NCBI GenBank assembly: GCA_021648845.1
Contig: JAKJHY010000024.1
Location: forward strand, 24,190 to 88,189
Direction: 5' to 3'
From: Mycobacterium sp. MBM
GTDB taxonomy: Bacteria; Actinomycetota; Actinomycetes; Mycobacteriales; Mycobacteriaceae
DNA: 64,000 nt
Both the position numbers and the translations under genes were made by a program. The notes beneath the pieces are model-generated. The model was given only the letters and a program-made list of their open reading frames with translations. It was not told the origin of the DNA and did not search any database. Positions within the stretch are counted from its first letter, which is position 1. Each line of letters starts with the position of its first letter. Positions 49,367 to 58,449 of the stretch are shown here, in pieces.

Positions 49367-50605
49367 CTATCCGGTAGCCACCCGCGGCGGCTTCGCCTCC
49401 GCGGCGTCGAGCACCATCCGGGCCACCCGGTCCCGGTGCGCCTCGGCGCTGCCCAACAACGCCGCATCGGTGGCGGCGCGCTTCAAGTACAGATGTGCCT
49501 GGTGTTCCCAGGTGAATCCGATACCGCCGTGCACCTGGATGGTGTCGGCGGCGATCCGGGAGAACGCCGTGGACGCCAGAGCCTGTGCGATGCTCGCCGC
49601 GAGGGCGGGGTCGTCGGACCCGTCGCTCAGCGCCCACACCGCGTGATACGCCGCCGAGCGGGCATGCTCCAGATCGACCATGCCCTCGGCAAGGCGGTGC
49701 TTGACCGCCTGGAAGGAGCCGATCGGGCGGCCGAACTGCAGCCGCGACTTGGCGTACTCGACCGACAGAGTCAGCAGATGCTGTGCGGCGCCGACCTGTT
49801 CGACGGCTAGCAGTGCCGAGCCGATCTGCAGGGCGTGGGTGATCACCCGGTCGGCCTCACCGGGCCCGGCCACCAGCCGGGCCGGGGCGTCGGACAGCTC
49901 GATATCGGCCTGGGGCCGGGTCAGGTCGAGGGTGACCAATGGGGTACGCCGCACACCGGGACCGTCCGTATCGACGGCGTACAACGCCACACCGTCGGGA
50001 CCCATTGCAGCGACCAGCAATTCGTCGGCGCCGTCGGCATCCACGATGCGTTCGACCCGTCCGGTCAGCCGCTCGGTTCCGGTGACGGTGACGGCGGCGG
50101 GGTCGAAGGCGCCGGCCCGGTCCGGGACTGCGAAGGCCGCCGTGCGGGTGCCCTCCACCAGTTCGCCGAGCAGCTGATCGCGCGCCGGGCCCGGGGATGC
50201 GGCGACCAGCGCCGGGATCGCCAGGTAGACCGTACCGAACAAGGGGCCGGTGGCCAGCGCCGCACCGAGTTCCTCCACCGCGATGGCCTGATCGACCAGG
50301 GTGCCTCCGACGCCACCATCGGACTCGGGTACCGACAGGCCCAGCACGCCGAGCTCGGATCCCAGGCGTTGCCAGACCGTCCGGTCGAAGCGTGGCTCGG
50401 ATTCCATCTGAATGCGGGCCTTGGCCTCGCCGAAGTGCTCGGCGCTGAACTTGCGCACCGCATCCCGGAGCTGGGCCTGCTCGCCGGTGAACACGAACTC
50501 AGCCGTGTTGTCGGGCTGATCCGTAAACTCCTCAGCCACCTTGTCGGGCTGATCCGTAAACTCCTCAGCCACCTTGTCGGGCTGATCCGTAAACTCCTCA
50601 GCCAC
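49367..50605 (-). CDS. Acyl-CoA dehydrogenase (FadE-type partner) with tandem-repeat N-terminus
   Basis: A 412-residue acyl-CoA dehydrogenase-like protein. The N-terminus is three copies of an 11-residue repeat VAEEFTDQPDK. The domain begins at AEFVFTGEQAQLRDAVRKFS and includes SVPESDGGVGGTLVD and QVHGGIGFTWEHQAHLYLKRA. It is the shorter-signature type that pairs with a second FadE as a heterotetramer in mycobacteria. GTG 50605 follows AAGGAG and overlaps the partner gene's stop by eight bases. Copies two and three each begin with another GTG. The partner and the CoA transferase nearby suggest degradation of a fatty or steroid side-chain acyl-CoA. Confidence 0.86.
   Translation of the reverse strand: MAEEFTDQPDKVAEEFTDQPDKVAEEFTDQPDNTAEFVFTGEQAQLRDAVRKFSAEHFGEAKARIQMESEPRFDRTVWQRLGSELGVLGLSVPESDGGVGGTLVDQAIAVEELGAALATGPLFGTVYLAIPALVAASPGPARDQLLGELVEGTRTAAFAVPDRAGAFDPAAVTVTGTERLTGRVERIVDADGADELLVAAMGPDGVALYAVDTDGPGVRRTPLVTLDLTRPQADIELSDAPARLVAGPGEADRVITHALQIGSALLAVEQVGAAQHLLTLSVEYAKSRLQFGRPIGSFQAVKHRLAEGMVDLEHARSAAYHAVWALSDGSDDPALAASIAQALASTAFSRIAADTIQVHGGIGFTWEHQAHLYLKRAATDAALLGSAEAHRDRVARMVLDAAEAKPPRVATG
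50507..50605 (-). repeat. In-frame 33-bp triplication at an acyl-CoA dehydrogenase start
   Basis: Three tandem copies (read on the minus strand) begin at GTG 50605, 50572 and 50539 and run 33 bases each. They differ at one base (the last codon is AAC in copy three, AAG in the others). Every copy begins with the same GTG-GCT-GAG-GAG start region. The repeat adds two units of eleven residues to the N-terminus. Tandem repeats of this kind are prone to slippage, so copy number may vary between strains. Confidence 0.9.
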
Positions 50606-51791
50606 GGGGGATCTCCTTCCACGGCATACCGGCATCAGCCCGCAGATCGCCGGGCAGACCCAGGATCCGTTCGGCCAGGATGTTGCGCATCACTTCCGAT
50701 GTTCCGCCCTCGATGGTGTTGGCCTTGCTGCGCAGGAAGCGCTGCTGGATGGGACCCCGCCAATCCGTGTCATCGTCACTGTCGTGAAGTCCGTACCCGT
50801 GGTACAGAATGCCCTCGGCGCCAAGTAGATCCATGCACCAGGTGTAGATGTGCTGGTTCAGTTCTGCGCCGACCAGCTTGCCGATCGAACCCTCCGGCCC
50901 GGGCCCGCCGACGGTGGCGGTCGCACGGGAACGCTGCGCGGTCAGCCGCTGGGCCTCCGAGCGCAGCCATAGCTGGGTGAGCCGGTCGCGTAGCACCGGG
51001 GTCTGCAGGTCCGGGCGGGACGACCACAACCCGACGGCCTCGGCGATCGTGCCCGACCCGCGCCGCGAACCGCTGCCGCCGAGTGCACTGCGCTCGTTCA
51101 TCAGCGTCGTCATCGCCACACCCCAGCCGTTGCCGACCTCGCCGAGCCGGTGCGCGTCGGGGATCCGGGCATCGGTGATGTAGACCTCGTTGAACTCGGC
51201 CTGCCCGGTGAGCTGGCGCAGCGGCCGCGTCTCGACGCCCGGGGCGTGCATGTCGAGCACGAAATAGGTGAGCCCCTTGTGCTTGGGCACATCGGGATTG
51301 GTGCGCGCCAGCAGCAGGCCCCACCGCGCCCGATGCGCCAGGCTGGTCCACACCTTCTGCCCGTTGATCACCCAGTCGTCACCGTCGCGGACGGCCGAGG
51401 TCGCCAACCCGGCCAAGTCGGAGCCGGCGCCGGGCTCGGAGAACAACTGACACCAGATGTCTTCGGTGCTCGCCAGCGGCCGCAGCCAGAACCGCTTCAG
51501 GTCCTCGGACTGTGCATGTTCGCGCACCGTCGGGGCGGCCATCCCGTACCCCATCGGGTTGAGGCCCAGTGGCATCGGCCCGCCGGCGCCCTGCAGGATG
51601 CCGTCCGCGACGGCCTGCAGCCCGCGGGAGACCCCCAAGCCGCCGAGCCCCACCGGGAAATGCACCCAGGCCAGACCGGCGTCGTAGCTTGCGGTGAGGA
51701 ACTCGGGGATCGGAACCTTCTTCGGGTCGTGGTCGGCCACGACCTGCCGGGCCAGGTCGGCGACCCGGTCCGCGTCGGCTTTCGCGCTCAT
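50598..51791 (-). CDS. Acyl-CoA dehydrogenase (FadE-type)
   Basis: A 397-residue acyl-CoA dehydrogenase with the FAD/substrate motifs WCQLFSEPGAGSDLAGL, VINGQKVWTS, and the C-terminal signature KANTIEGGTSEVMRNILAERILGLP. Together with the overlapping downstream gene it probably forms a mixed alpha2beta2 enzyme, as many mycobacterial FadE pairs do. It catalyses the first beta-oxidation step, adding a double bond to an acyl-CoA. Start 51791 gives the normal N-terminus; the open frame runs much further upstream but reads as non-coding. It is divergent from an SRPBCC gene. Confidence 0.92.
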   Translation of the reverse strand: MSAKADADRVADLARQVVADHDPKKVPIPEFLTASYDAGLAWVHFPVGLGGLGVSRGLQAVADGILQGAGGPMPLGLNPMGYGMAAPTVREHAQSEDLKRFWLRPLASTEDIWCQLFSEPGAGSDLAGLATSAVRDGDDWVINGQKVWTSLAHRARWGLLLARTNPDVPKHKGLTYFVLDMHAPGVETRPLRQLTGQAEFNEVYITDARIPDAHRLGEVGNGWGVAMTTLMNERSALGGSGSRRGSGTIAEAVGLWSSRPDLQTPVLRDRLTQLWLRSEAQRLTAQRSRATATVGGPGPEGSIGKLVGAELNQHIYTWCMDLLGAEGILYHGYGLHDSDDDTDWRGPIQQRFLRSKANTIEGGTSEVMRNILAERILGLPGDLRADAGMPWKEIPRG

Positions 51792-51863
51792 CTGGCCACC
51801 ATAGGCAAGAGTGATCGACGTCACGTAGGTGGGTCTACCAACCGGTGGGGCAGGATGTGGTTC

Positions 51864-52283
51864 ATGCACGTCACAGCGAACGCCACCGTCAACGTCCCTA
51901 TCGACACGGTGTGGGCCACCCTGACCGATCACGTCGGCATGGCCGGCTGGGGGCCGGGTGTCAAGGTCACCCTCGGCAAGCCCGGTACCCCCGACCCGAA
52001 CGGGCTGGGCGCGGTCCGGCGGATCAGCACCCCGGGCCCCGGGCCGGACATCGTCGAAGAGGTGGTGACCTTCGATGCACCGCATCTGTTCGGCTACAAG
52101 GCGCTCTCGGGCACCCCGTTTCCCGGCTACACCGGCGAGGTGCGGCTGACCGAAGCCGGCACCAGCACCCACATCGAATACACCATCGGCTCGACGGCGT
52201 CGTTCCCGTTGGTGAAGCTACCCCTCGCCGCGATCGCGCAGGTGCTGCTGCGGCTGCTGGTACGGGCCTCGACGCGGGCCTGA
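51864..52283 (+). CDS. SRPBCC-family protein
   Basis: A 139-residue protein with the SRPBCC start HVTANATVNVPIDTVWATLTDH, the middle GLGAVRRISTPGPGPDIVEEVVTFDAPHLFGYKA, and a final helix (LPLAAIAQVLLRLLVRA). Pfam polyketide_cyc2-type proteins look like this and bind hydrophobic ligands. AGGA lies upstream. It is divergent from the acyl-CoA dehydrogenase and two bases from the convergent PucR-type regulator. No specific role is visible. Confidence 0.78.
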   Translation: MHVTANATVNVPIDTVWATLTDHVGMAGWGPGVKVTLGKPGTPDPNGLGAVRRISTPGPGPDIVEEVVTFDAPHLFGYKALSGTPFPGYTGEVRLTEAGTSTHIEYTIGSTASFPLVKLPLAAIAQVLLRLLVRASTRA

Positions 52284-52285
52284 AA

Positions 52286-53956
52286 CTATCGGAGAGCCGC
52301 GACCTGGGCGACCGTCAGGGCCGACGTGAGCCGAAGCAGGTCCCGCGGTCGCGACAACTGCAGCCCGGTGAGCTCTTCCAGGCGTCTGATCCGCTGGGCA
52401 ACGGTATTGGGATGCAGGTGAAGTGTATTCGCGGTGGCCCGGCGGTCCAGGCTGTGCTCCAGGTGCACGCGCGCGGTGTGGATGAGTTCGGTCTGCCGGC
52501 TCCGGTCGTAGTCGAGCACGGGACCCAGCACGGCTCGTGCGAACACCCGCAACCGCTGCGGGTCGTCGAGCTGCAGCAGCAGATGATCGATGGTCACATC
52601 GGCCATGTCGATCACTGTCGACGACCGGGTGTCCGACGCGAGATTCATGGCACCGCAGAGGGTTCGGTAGGCATCCGGCAGATCGGTCACCGTGCCCGTG
52701 GCGGAGACCGCTGCCACGGTGAACTCGGCGGCGCCGGATGCCGACAGGGTGCCGACGAGCCTGCCGGCCAGATCGGCGGCCTCCGAGTGTGACTCCGAGG
52801 AGCACACCAGCACCAGATCGCCGCGGTACAACGCGGCCAGCGGTCTGGGGCTGGTATCGGCGGCGAACCGGTCGGTGGTCGCCAGAATCCGCTCGGCCCG
52901 TTCGGCTTCCGGCCACCGGATGGTGATCAGCGTCTGGCTGCCGGACAGGTCCCAGCCGAGACGGCGTGCCCGCTCCAACAGCGAGCTCGTGGCCAGGGCA
53001 TCGGTGACATCCGCGGTCAGCAGATCGGCGATCAGCGAACCGCGCAACCGCTGTTCCACCTCTGCCGCGGTGCGGGCCCGCAGCAATTCCAGCGCGGCCA
53101 CCACCGCGGCATGTTCCACGGCACGGACATCGAGCGCAGACAACACGTGCTCGCCGGCGACCTGTATTCGGGCTACCACCGTGCCGTCGAGGACCACTCC
53201 GGATTCCCAATGGTCGTCGACAAGGGTCACGCCGGGGCTGAGCTCGCCGCCGTGAACCTCGTCGATCAACACGGCGCGGCCCAGCAACTCGGTCAGTGCA
53301 TCGGCCACCCCCGCGACGCCCTCGCCGCGCAGCGCGGTGGCCATCAGCAGCCCGTGCACCTCTTCGGCGCGGCGGAGTTCCCTGATGGTGGACTGCTCCT
53401 GGGCCCGCAGTTGAGCGGTACCGAGCGCGATCGCCACCTGCGTGGCCAGCGTCGTGACGAGGCTGACCTCGGCGGCATCGAAGTTGTGCGGGCCGGTGCG
53501 GTATCCGTTGAGCGCCCCGATGATCGCGCCGCCCCGGCGAAGCGGCACCGAGATCAGCGCCCGGTAGCCCTGTTCGTGGGCCACCCCGCCCCAGCTGAAC
53601 TCGGGTACCAACTCGATGTCCTCCAGGGTCACCACCTCGCCGGTGCGGAACGCGATGCTGGTCGGCGCTTCCTGCTCGCCGTCGACGTCCAGCAGGATCG
53701 GCCGGTCGGCATTGACCTGCGCGATGTAGTCGCCGGACAGACCGTGCGAACCGACGATGGTCAGCGCCGCACGGGCGTCGTCGGGTAGGAACACCGCGCA
53801 GAAGTCATAGCCGAGCAGCGTGCACGCGGTGCGCGCCACCCGGTCCAGCAATTGGGCGACGGGCTCATCCCCGCCGACCGCCTCACCGATACCGGCCAGC
53901 GCGTGGAGCCAGCGTTCCAGCGTCGGGTCACCGGCGGGGTGTGTCTGCACAGACAT
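52286..53956 (-). CDS. GAF/PucR-type transcriptional regulator
   Basis: A 556-residue regulator. The N-terminal GAF domain (about 15-170: VARTACTLLGYDFCAVFLPDD ... FSWGGVAHEQGYRALISVPLRRG) senses a small molecule. A CdaR/GGDEF-like middle (LTIRWPEAERAERILATTD) precedes the C-terminal PucR helix-turn-helix (TARVHLEHSLDRRATANTLHLHPNTVAQRIRRLEELTGL). PucR proteins control purine, aromatic and amino-acid catabolism. The start at 53956 has no ribosome site and another ATG lies 12 bases upstream. It is divergent from the ABC/catabolic operon, its probable target. Confidence 0.9.
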   Translation of the reverse strand: MSVQTHPAGDPTLERWLHALAGIGEAVGGDEPVAQLLDRVARTACTLLGYDFCAVFLPDDARAALTIVGSHGLSGDYIAQVNADRPILLDVDGEQEAPTSIAFRTGEVVTLEDIELVPEFSWGGVAHEQGYRALISVPLRRGGAIIGALNGYRTGPHNFDAAEVSLVTTLATQVAIALGTAQLRAQEQSTIRELRRAEEVHGLLMATALRGEGVAGVADALTELLGRAVLIDEVHGGELSPGVTLVDDHWESGVVLDGTVVARIQVAGEHVLSALDVRAVEHAAVVAALELLRARTAAEVEQRLRGSLIADLLTADVTDALATSSLLERARRLGWDLSGSQTLITIRWPEAERAERILATTDRFAADTSPRPLAALYRGDLVLVCSSESHSEAADLAGRLVGTLSASGAAEFTVAAVSATGTVTDLPDAYRTLCGAMNLASDTRSSTVIDMADVTIDHLLLQLDDPQRLRVFARAVLGPVLDYDRSRQTELIHTARVHLEHSLDRRATANTLHLHPNTVAQRIRRLEELTGLQLSRPRDLLRLTSALTVAQVAALR

Positions 53957-54063
53957 AAAAACCAGCATAAGTGTGTGTTCAGTGACATTGCCTGACCGGT
54001 TGTATCCCGAGCATCGTGGGTCTCGTGATCACCGTCACAACAACCCGTTCGAGGAGAGTGCCG

Positions 54064-55101
54064 ATGCGCAGAACTGCCAAAGCTCTGGTGGCCCTGATGG
54101 CCGCCGCCATCCTGGCACTGGCCACGGCCTGCTCGGCAGGGCTTGGCGGGCCCGCGTCATCGCGGTCCGCCCAGGACAGCGTCATCCGCTTCACCTTCGC
54201 CCCGGACCCGATCTGGGACTACATGCACGACGCCGGCATCGTCGAGCAGTGGCAGCGCGACACCGGCTACACCATCGAGACCAGCGCCACCTGGGACGAG
54301 TTCGGCCTCTTCGCCGGCGGACACGCCGACATCATCTCGACGGCGTCCTTCGAGGTGCCCGCCCTGGAGGAACAGACCCAGCGCGAGACCGTCATCATCG
54401 GGCGCTACAACGCCGAGCGCAGCCGCATCCTGGTCCGCACCGATGATCCCGCCCGGTCCCTGGAGGACCTGCGCGGCCGCCGCCTCGGGGTCTTCACCAC
54501 GGTGTCGGGCACGCTGGTGTGGAGCGCGTTGGTCAAGCAGATGCACGATATGAAGCTGCTCGACGGCGACTTCGACGTCGTCGTCGCCGACATCCAGAAC
54601 CTGTCAAACCTGTTGGCGCGCGGCGAAATCGATGCATGCATCTGCTATCCGGACCTGTCCGCACGTGAGCTGCGCAGCGGCGCGGTACGGCCGCTCTATG
54701 ACGGCAAGTCCTCGGCGGACCTGTTCGCCGAATTCAACGCACCGGGCCACGACGGCCCGATGGGCAATGTGTTCGTCGCCCGCAAGGACTGGGTCGACGG
54801 CCATCCCGGCGAGGTGTCGGCCTTCCTGGATCTGTGGGACCGGGGACTGCGGGAATGGCAGCAGCACCGTGACGTGATGATCGAACGCTACCCACAGCAC
54901 TTCGCCGTCTCCACCCCCGAGGACATCGAGTTCATGAAGAACTATGTGGCCGAGCATGACTGGGTGGTCGACGAGGTTCGCTTCGACCAGAAGTGGGCCG
55001 ACGACGAGAGCTCGATCTTCGACCTGATGCGCGCCACCGATGTGATCGGCGACGGCATCACAGACCCGCAGTTCCTGCCAGCAGAAGGAGTCCACCAGTG
55101 A
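54064..55101 (+). CDS. Lipoprotein substrate-binding protein of an ABC importer (NitT/TauT-type)
   Basis: A 345-residue exported lipoprotein. Signal peptide RRTAKALVALMAAAILALATAC with the lipobox LATAC (Cys about residue 23). The mature part has the ABC-importer fold of the NMT1/SsuA type (IRFTFAPDPIWDYMHDAGIVEQW ... SLEDLRGRRLGVF ... EIDACICYPDLS). It captures an organic acid or amide for the following permease and ATPase genes. GGAGAG precedes the ATG; the next gene overlaps by GTGA. Opposite the PucR gene; the 107-base gap includes a GTGATCAC palindrome (54025-54032). Confidence 0.9.
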   Translation: MRRTAKALVALMAAAILALATACSAGLGGPASSRSAQDSVIRFTFAPDPIWDYMHDAGIVEQWQRDTGYTIETSATWDEFGLFAGGHADIISTASFEVPALEEQTQRETVIIGRYNAERSRILVRTDDPARSLEDLRGRRLGVFTTVSGTLVWSALVKQMHDMKLLDGDFDVVVADIQNLSNLLARGEIDACICYPDLSARELRSGAVRPLYDGKSSADLFAEFNAPGHDGPMGNVFVARKDWVDGHPGEVSAFLDLWDRGLREWQQHRDVMIERYPQHFAVSTPEDIEFMKNYVAEHDWVVDEVRFDQKWADDESSIFDLMRATDVIGDGITDPQFLPAEGVHQ

Positions 55102-55928
55102 CACAGACCGTCACGGCCCGGCCGGCTCAGCGTGATCCGCGCGACGCGCCGCCACGAGGAGCCGTGCACCGGCCCTGGGTCAGCCGCCGCTGGCTGGTCT
55201 CCGGGTTGGCGCTCATCGGCGCGATCGGCGTGTGGGCGCTGGCCGCGGTTATCGTCAACGACCCGATCCTGCCTCAACCCGCAAACGTCGCCGACCGGGT
55301 GCTCGCCATCATCGTCTCGGGTGAGGCGGTGACGAACTTCGCGGCAAGCATCGGCAAGATCGCCGTCGGCTTCGCGATCGCCATGGTGGCGGGGCTGGTC
55401 ATCGGATTCGCCATGGGCCGATCGAGGTTCATGACGGCCTACTTCTCGCTGCCGCTGTTCGTGCTGGGCAACATGCCCGGGCTGACCTACGCGGTATTCG
55501 GCCTGCTGATCTTCGGCGTGGGCGCCGGAGGGCCGATAGTGGTTTCCGCCCTGGTGGCCACCCCGTTCATCGCGATGAACGTGGCCGAGGGGGTGCGGTC
55601 GGTCGACGGCAACCTGCTGGCGATGTGTCACGCCTTCGAACGCCGGCGCTCCGACATCGTGCGCCACCTCTACCTGCCGGCAGTGACGACCTTCGTATTC
55701 GCCGGTGTGCGTTACGGATTCGCGATGGCATGGAAGGTCGAGGCGCTGACCGAGGTGTTCGGTGCCAGCAGCGGTGTCGGATTCATGATTCGCAAGGCCT
55801 ACCAGGAGTTCCAGGTCGACGACATGCTCGCTTGGACCGCGCTGTTCATCATCGCGATGGTACTCATCGAGCGCGGCCTGGCTCATCTGGAAGACCGCTT
55901 CTTCGCATGGCGGAAGGAAATCGCATGA
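55098..55928 (+). CDS. ABC importer permease (SsuC/TauC-type), first subunit
   Basis: A 276-residue permease with six membrane segments and the BPD-transporter loop about MCHAFERRRSDIVRHLYLPAV (EAA-type motif) before the last spans. It starts at GTG, overlapping the substrate-binding gene's stop (GTGA), after an AGAAGGAG ribosome site inside that gene. It pairs with the next gene to make a two-permease importer. It is distinct from the second permease in sequence, so the channel is a heterodimer. Confidence 0.9.
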   Translation: MTQTVTARPAQRDPRDAPPRGAVHRPWVSRRWLVSGLALIGAIGVWALAAVIVNDPILPQPANVADRVLAIIVSGEAVTNFAASIGKIAVGFAIAMVAGLVIGFAMGRSRFMTAYFSLPLFVLGNMPGLTYAVFGLLIFGVGAGGPIVVSALVATPFIAMNVAEGVRSVDGNLLAMCHAFERRRSDIVRHLYLPAVTTFVFAGVRYGFAMAWKVEALTEVFGASSGVGFMIRKAYQEFQVDDMLAWTALFIIAMVLIERGLAHLEDRFFAWRKEIA

Positions 55929-56704
55929 CCACCCTCGTCTCCTGGCAGCACCGGATCCGCAGTCAGAGCATTTCCGCCGCAGCCGTTCTCGCAGCCCTGA
56001 CGACGATCATCGGGGCCTGGCAGCTCGCGGTGATCTTCGGAAACCGAGTGCCCTCGCTGGCCGAAACCATCGGCAGACTCGGATCCGAAGCCGCCATCGG
56101 CGAACTCTGGGGAAACCTGGCCATCAGCATGAACCGGTTTCTGCTCGGACTCGCCGCCGCCCTGGTGGTAGGCGCGGTGATCGGCGTCCTGATGGGACTG
56201 TCCAAGATCGCCGATCTGGCCTTCTCCGACCTGAATGCGGCGGCCCTGGCCATTCCGGCGGTGATCTGGGCGCTGCTGACCACCATGTGGTTCGGGTTCG
56301 GCTGGCTGACGCCGGTGGTCACAGTGTTCCTCTCCGGAGTGCCGTTCGTCGTCGTCAACATCGCCAAGGCCACCAGGGCGGTGCCGGCCGACCTGATCAT
56401 GATGGCACGGGCGTTCGGGGTGTCCCGAACCCGGGTGCTACGCGAGATCGTCGCACCCGCGGTCGCCGGATCCACGGTGGCCGCAGTGCGTTTCGCGATC
56501 ATGAGCGCCTGGAACGGGCTGCTGCTCGCGGAGTGGTTCGGATCCACCTCCGGTGTCGGGTGGCGGTCGCGCTACTGGTACGACGCCAACCAGCTCGACG
56601 GCTTCCTGGCCTGGGTGCTGGTGTTCATCCTGCTGCTGGTCATCGCCGACCTGCTCATCCTCGGCCCCATCGAGCGCTACGCGACCCGCTGGCGCAACGC
56701 CTAG
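55925..56704 (+). CDS. ABC importer permease (SsuC/TauC-type), second subunit
   Basis: A 259-residue permease with six membrane segments. The cytoplasmic EAA-like loop is ARAFGVSRTRVLREIVAPAVAGS, contacting the ATPase. The start at 55925 overlaps the first permease's stop (ATGA). It has a second loop RSRYWYDANQLDGFLAW before the last membrane span. Together with the ATPase downstream it completes the importer. Confidence 0.9.
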   Translation: MTTLVSWQHRIRSQSISAAAVLAALTTIIGAWQLAVIFGNRVPSLAETIGRLGSEAAIGELWGNLAISMNRFLLGLAAALVVGAVIGVLMGLSKIADLAFSDLNAAALAIPAVIWALLTTMWFGFGWLTPVVTVFLSGVPFVVVNIAKATRAVPADLIMMARAFGVSRTRVLREIVAPAVAGSTVAAVRFAIMSAWNGLLLAEWFGSTSGVGWRSRYWYDANQLDGFLAWVLVFILLLVIADLLILGPIERYATRWRNA

Positions 56705-56719
56705 AAAGAGAGCGACATC

Positions 56720-57466
56720 ATGGCCTCCATCGAAATCCAGAACCTGGTAAAGGAATTCACCGACCGGCGCGGCGACGTCACCCGTGTGATCGACGGTATC
56801 GACCTGACCATCACCGGCGAGACCTTCGTCTCGGTCGTCGGGCCGTCGGGCAGCGGCAAGACCACGCTACTCAACATCGTCTCGGGTATCGAGACGCACA
56901 CCTTGGGCTCCGTGCGGCTGCGGTCGGGCGGGCGCGACGCTCGCGTCGGCTACGTCTTCCAGGACCCCCGGCTGTTGCCGTGGCGCACCGTGATGGCCAA
57001 CCTGGGCTTCGTCCAGCACGAGCGTGACGGCTGGCAGCAGCGCGCCGAGCACTACCTCGATCTGGTAGGGCTCAGTCACTGCGCCAACCGGTTTCCCGCT
57101 CAGCTTTCGGGCGGACAGCAGCAGCGTATCGGCATCGCGCGGGCCTTCGCCGTCGAACCCGATGTCTTGCTGATGGACGAACCGTTCAGCCACCTCGACG
57201 CAATGACCTCGCGTACCCTGCGCGAACACCTGGAACGCATCTGGCTGGAGTCCCGCCGAACGGTGATGTTCGTAACCCACGATGTGACCGAGGCGGTGCA
57301 GCTGTCCGACCGCATCGTGGTGCTGGCCCCCGGCGGGCGTGTGCACGAGGTGATCGACGTGGACCTGCCCCGGCCTCGCCGGGCATCCGACCCGGCCGTC
57401 GCGGTGCTGCAGGCCGAAGTGCTGGCGCGGTTCGAGGCGCTCGAAGCGATGGGCGTGGCCTCGTGA
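56720..57466 (+). CDS. ABC importer ATPase (SsuB/TauB-type)
   Basis: A 248-residue ATP-binding protein: Walker A GPSGSGKTT (41-49), Q-loop VGYVFQDPRLLPW, signature LSGGQQQRIGIARAF, Walker B VLLMDEPFSHLD and the switch FVTHDVTEAVQLSDRI. It belongs to the nitrate/sulphonate/taurine ATPase family and drives the permease pair. AAGAGAG precedes the ATG 15 bases after the second permease. The start of the next enzyme gene overlaps its stop by GTGA. Confidence 0.95.
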   Translation: MASIEIQNLVKEFTDRRGDVTRVIDGIDLTITGETFVSVVGPSGSGKTTLLNIVSGIETHTLGSVRLRSGGRDARVGYVFQDPRLLPWRTVMANLGFVQHERDGWQQRAEHYLDLVGLSHCANRFPAQLSGGQQQRIGIARAFAVEPDVLLMDEPFSHLDAMTSRTLREHLERIWLESRRTVMFVTHDVTEAVQLSDRIVVLAPGGRVHEVIDVDLPRPRRASDPAVAVLQAEVLARFEALEAMGVAS

Positions 57467-58449
57467 CTGTGCGTCCAGGGCCCATCGATGTGCACGCACA
57501 CTGGTTGCCGCAGCAGCTGTTCGGGCTTGCACCCGGGTCACCGGTGCCTCCGATGCAGGATCGTGCCGGACAGCTGTTCCTGGGTGAACTGCCGCTGTCC
57601 ATAGCGACCAGCGGGATGAGCGATGTGACCCGGGTGCTTGCCGACACCGATGCGGCAGGCCTGGGCTCGCGGGTACTGTCGGCGCCACCGTTCGCGTTCC
57701 CCGTCACCCACGCCGACGGCGTCGACGATTTCGTCGGCGAGTTCAACGGTGCACTCGAAAAGGTGTGCCGCGATCACCCGGACAGGCTGCTCGGTCTGGG
57801 ACTGGTGACGTTGCACGACCCGGCCGCCGCCCGTAAACAGATCGAGGCCATGGCCGCTGCATCGGCAATCCGCGGTATAGCGGTACCTCCGGTGCTCGGC
57901 ACCACCTCCTTAGATGTCGACCCGATGCGTGAGATCCTCACCGCCGCGGCAGAGAACGACATGGCTGTTCTGGTGCACCCGATGCAGCTGCCGCGCCCGG
58001 AATGGTCGTCGTACTACCTGGCGAACCTGATCGGGAACCCGGTGGAGTCCGCGACGGCGGCCGCAGCGCTGACCCTCGGCGGTGTGCTCGACGCGCTGCC
58101 CACGCTGCGGATCGTGCTGGTGCACGGCGGCGGGTGTGCCCCGGCGATCGTCGGCCGTTGGCAGCACGGCTGGAATCGGCGCGCGGATGTGCGTGCTGGG
58201 GACAGCCGGCCCCCGCGGGAAGCGTTCGCCGACCTGTGGTTCGACACGCTGACTCACGACGTGGCCGCGCTGGATCTGCTACGCGCCCAGTCCGATCCCA
58301 CCCATCTGATGTGCGGAAGCGACTATCCGTTCGACATGGGAACCCATGACCCGCTGTGGCTCCCGCGCGCGGCCGGGGTCGAGGACACCGCACTGGAGAC
58401 CAACGCCCGGGCGTTCCTCGGGCTCGACACGGCAGGAGAGACAGCATGA
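57463..58449 (+). CDS. ACMSD-type amidohydrolase/decarboxylase
   Basis: A 328-residue amidohydrolase-2 protein. Metal ligands fit the ACMSD type: DVHAHW (HxH) near residue 10, VLVHPMQ, LVHGGG and CGSDYPFDMGTHD (Asp). ACMSD and related resorcylate or dihydroxybenzoate decarboxylases use a zinc centre for non-oxidative decarboxylation of aromatic or muconate-type acids. GTG start overlapping the ATPase stop (GTGA) places it in the import operon. Its likely job is decarboxylation of the imported or hydroxylated substrate. A hydrolytic role cannot be excluded. Confidence 0.85.
   Translation: MTVRPGPIDVHAHWLPQQLFGLAPGSPVPPMQDRAGQLFLGELPLSIATSGMSDVTRVLADTDAAGLGSRVLSAPPFAFPVTHADGVDDFVGEFNGALEKVCRDHPDRLLGLGLVTLHDPAAARKQIEAMAAASAIRGIAVPPVLGTTSLDVDPMREILTAAAENDMAVLVHPMQLPRPEWSSYYLANLIGNPVESATAAAALTLGGVLDALPTLRIVLVHGGGCAPAIVGRWQHGWNRRADVRAGDSRPPREAFADLWFDTLTHDVAALDLLRAQSDPTHLMCGSDYPFDMGTHDPLWLPRAAGVEDTALETNARAFLGLDTAGETA

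Noticed and set aside
54025..54032. GTGATCAC palindrome upstream of the ABC operon as the PucR site
   Set aside because: Eight bases is too short to defend alone in a 107-base gap; mentioned only with the binding-protein gene.
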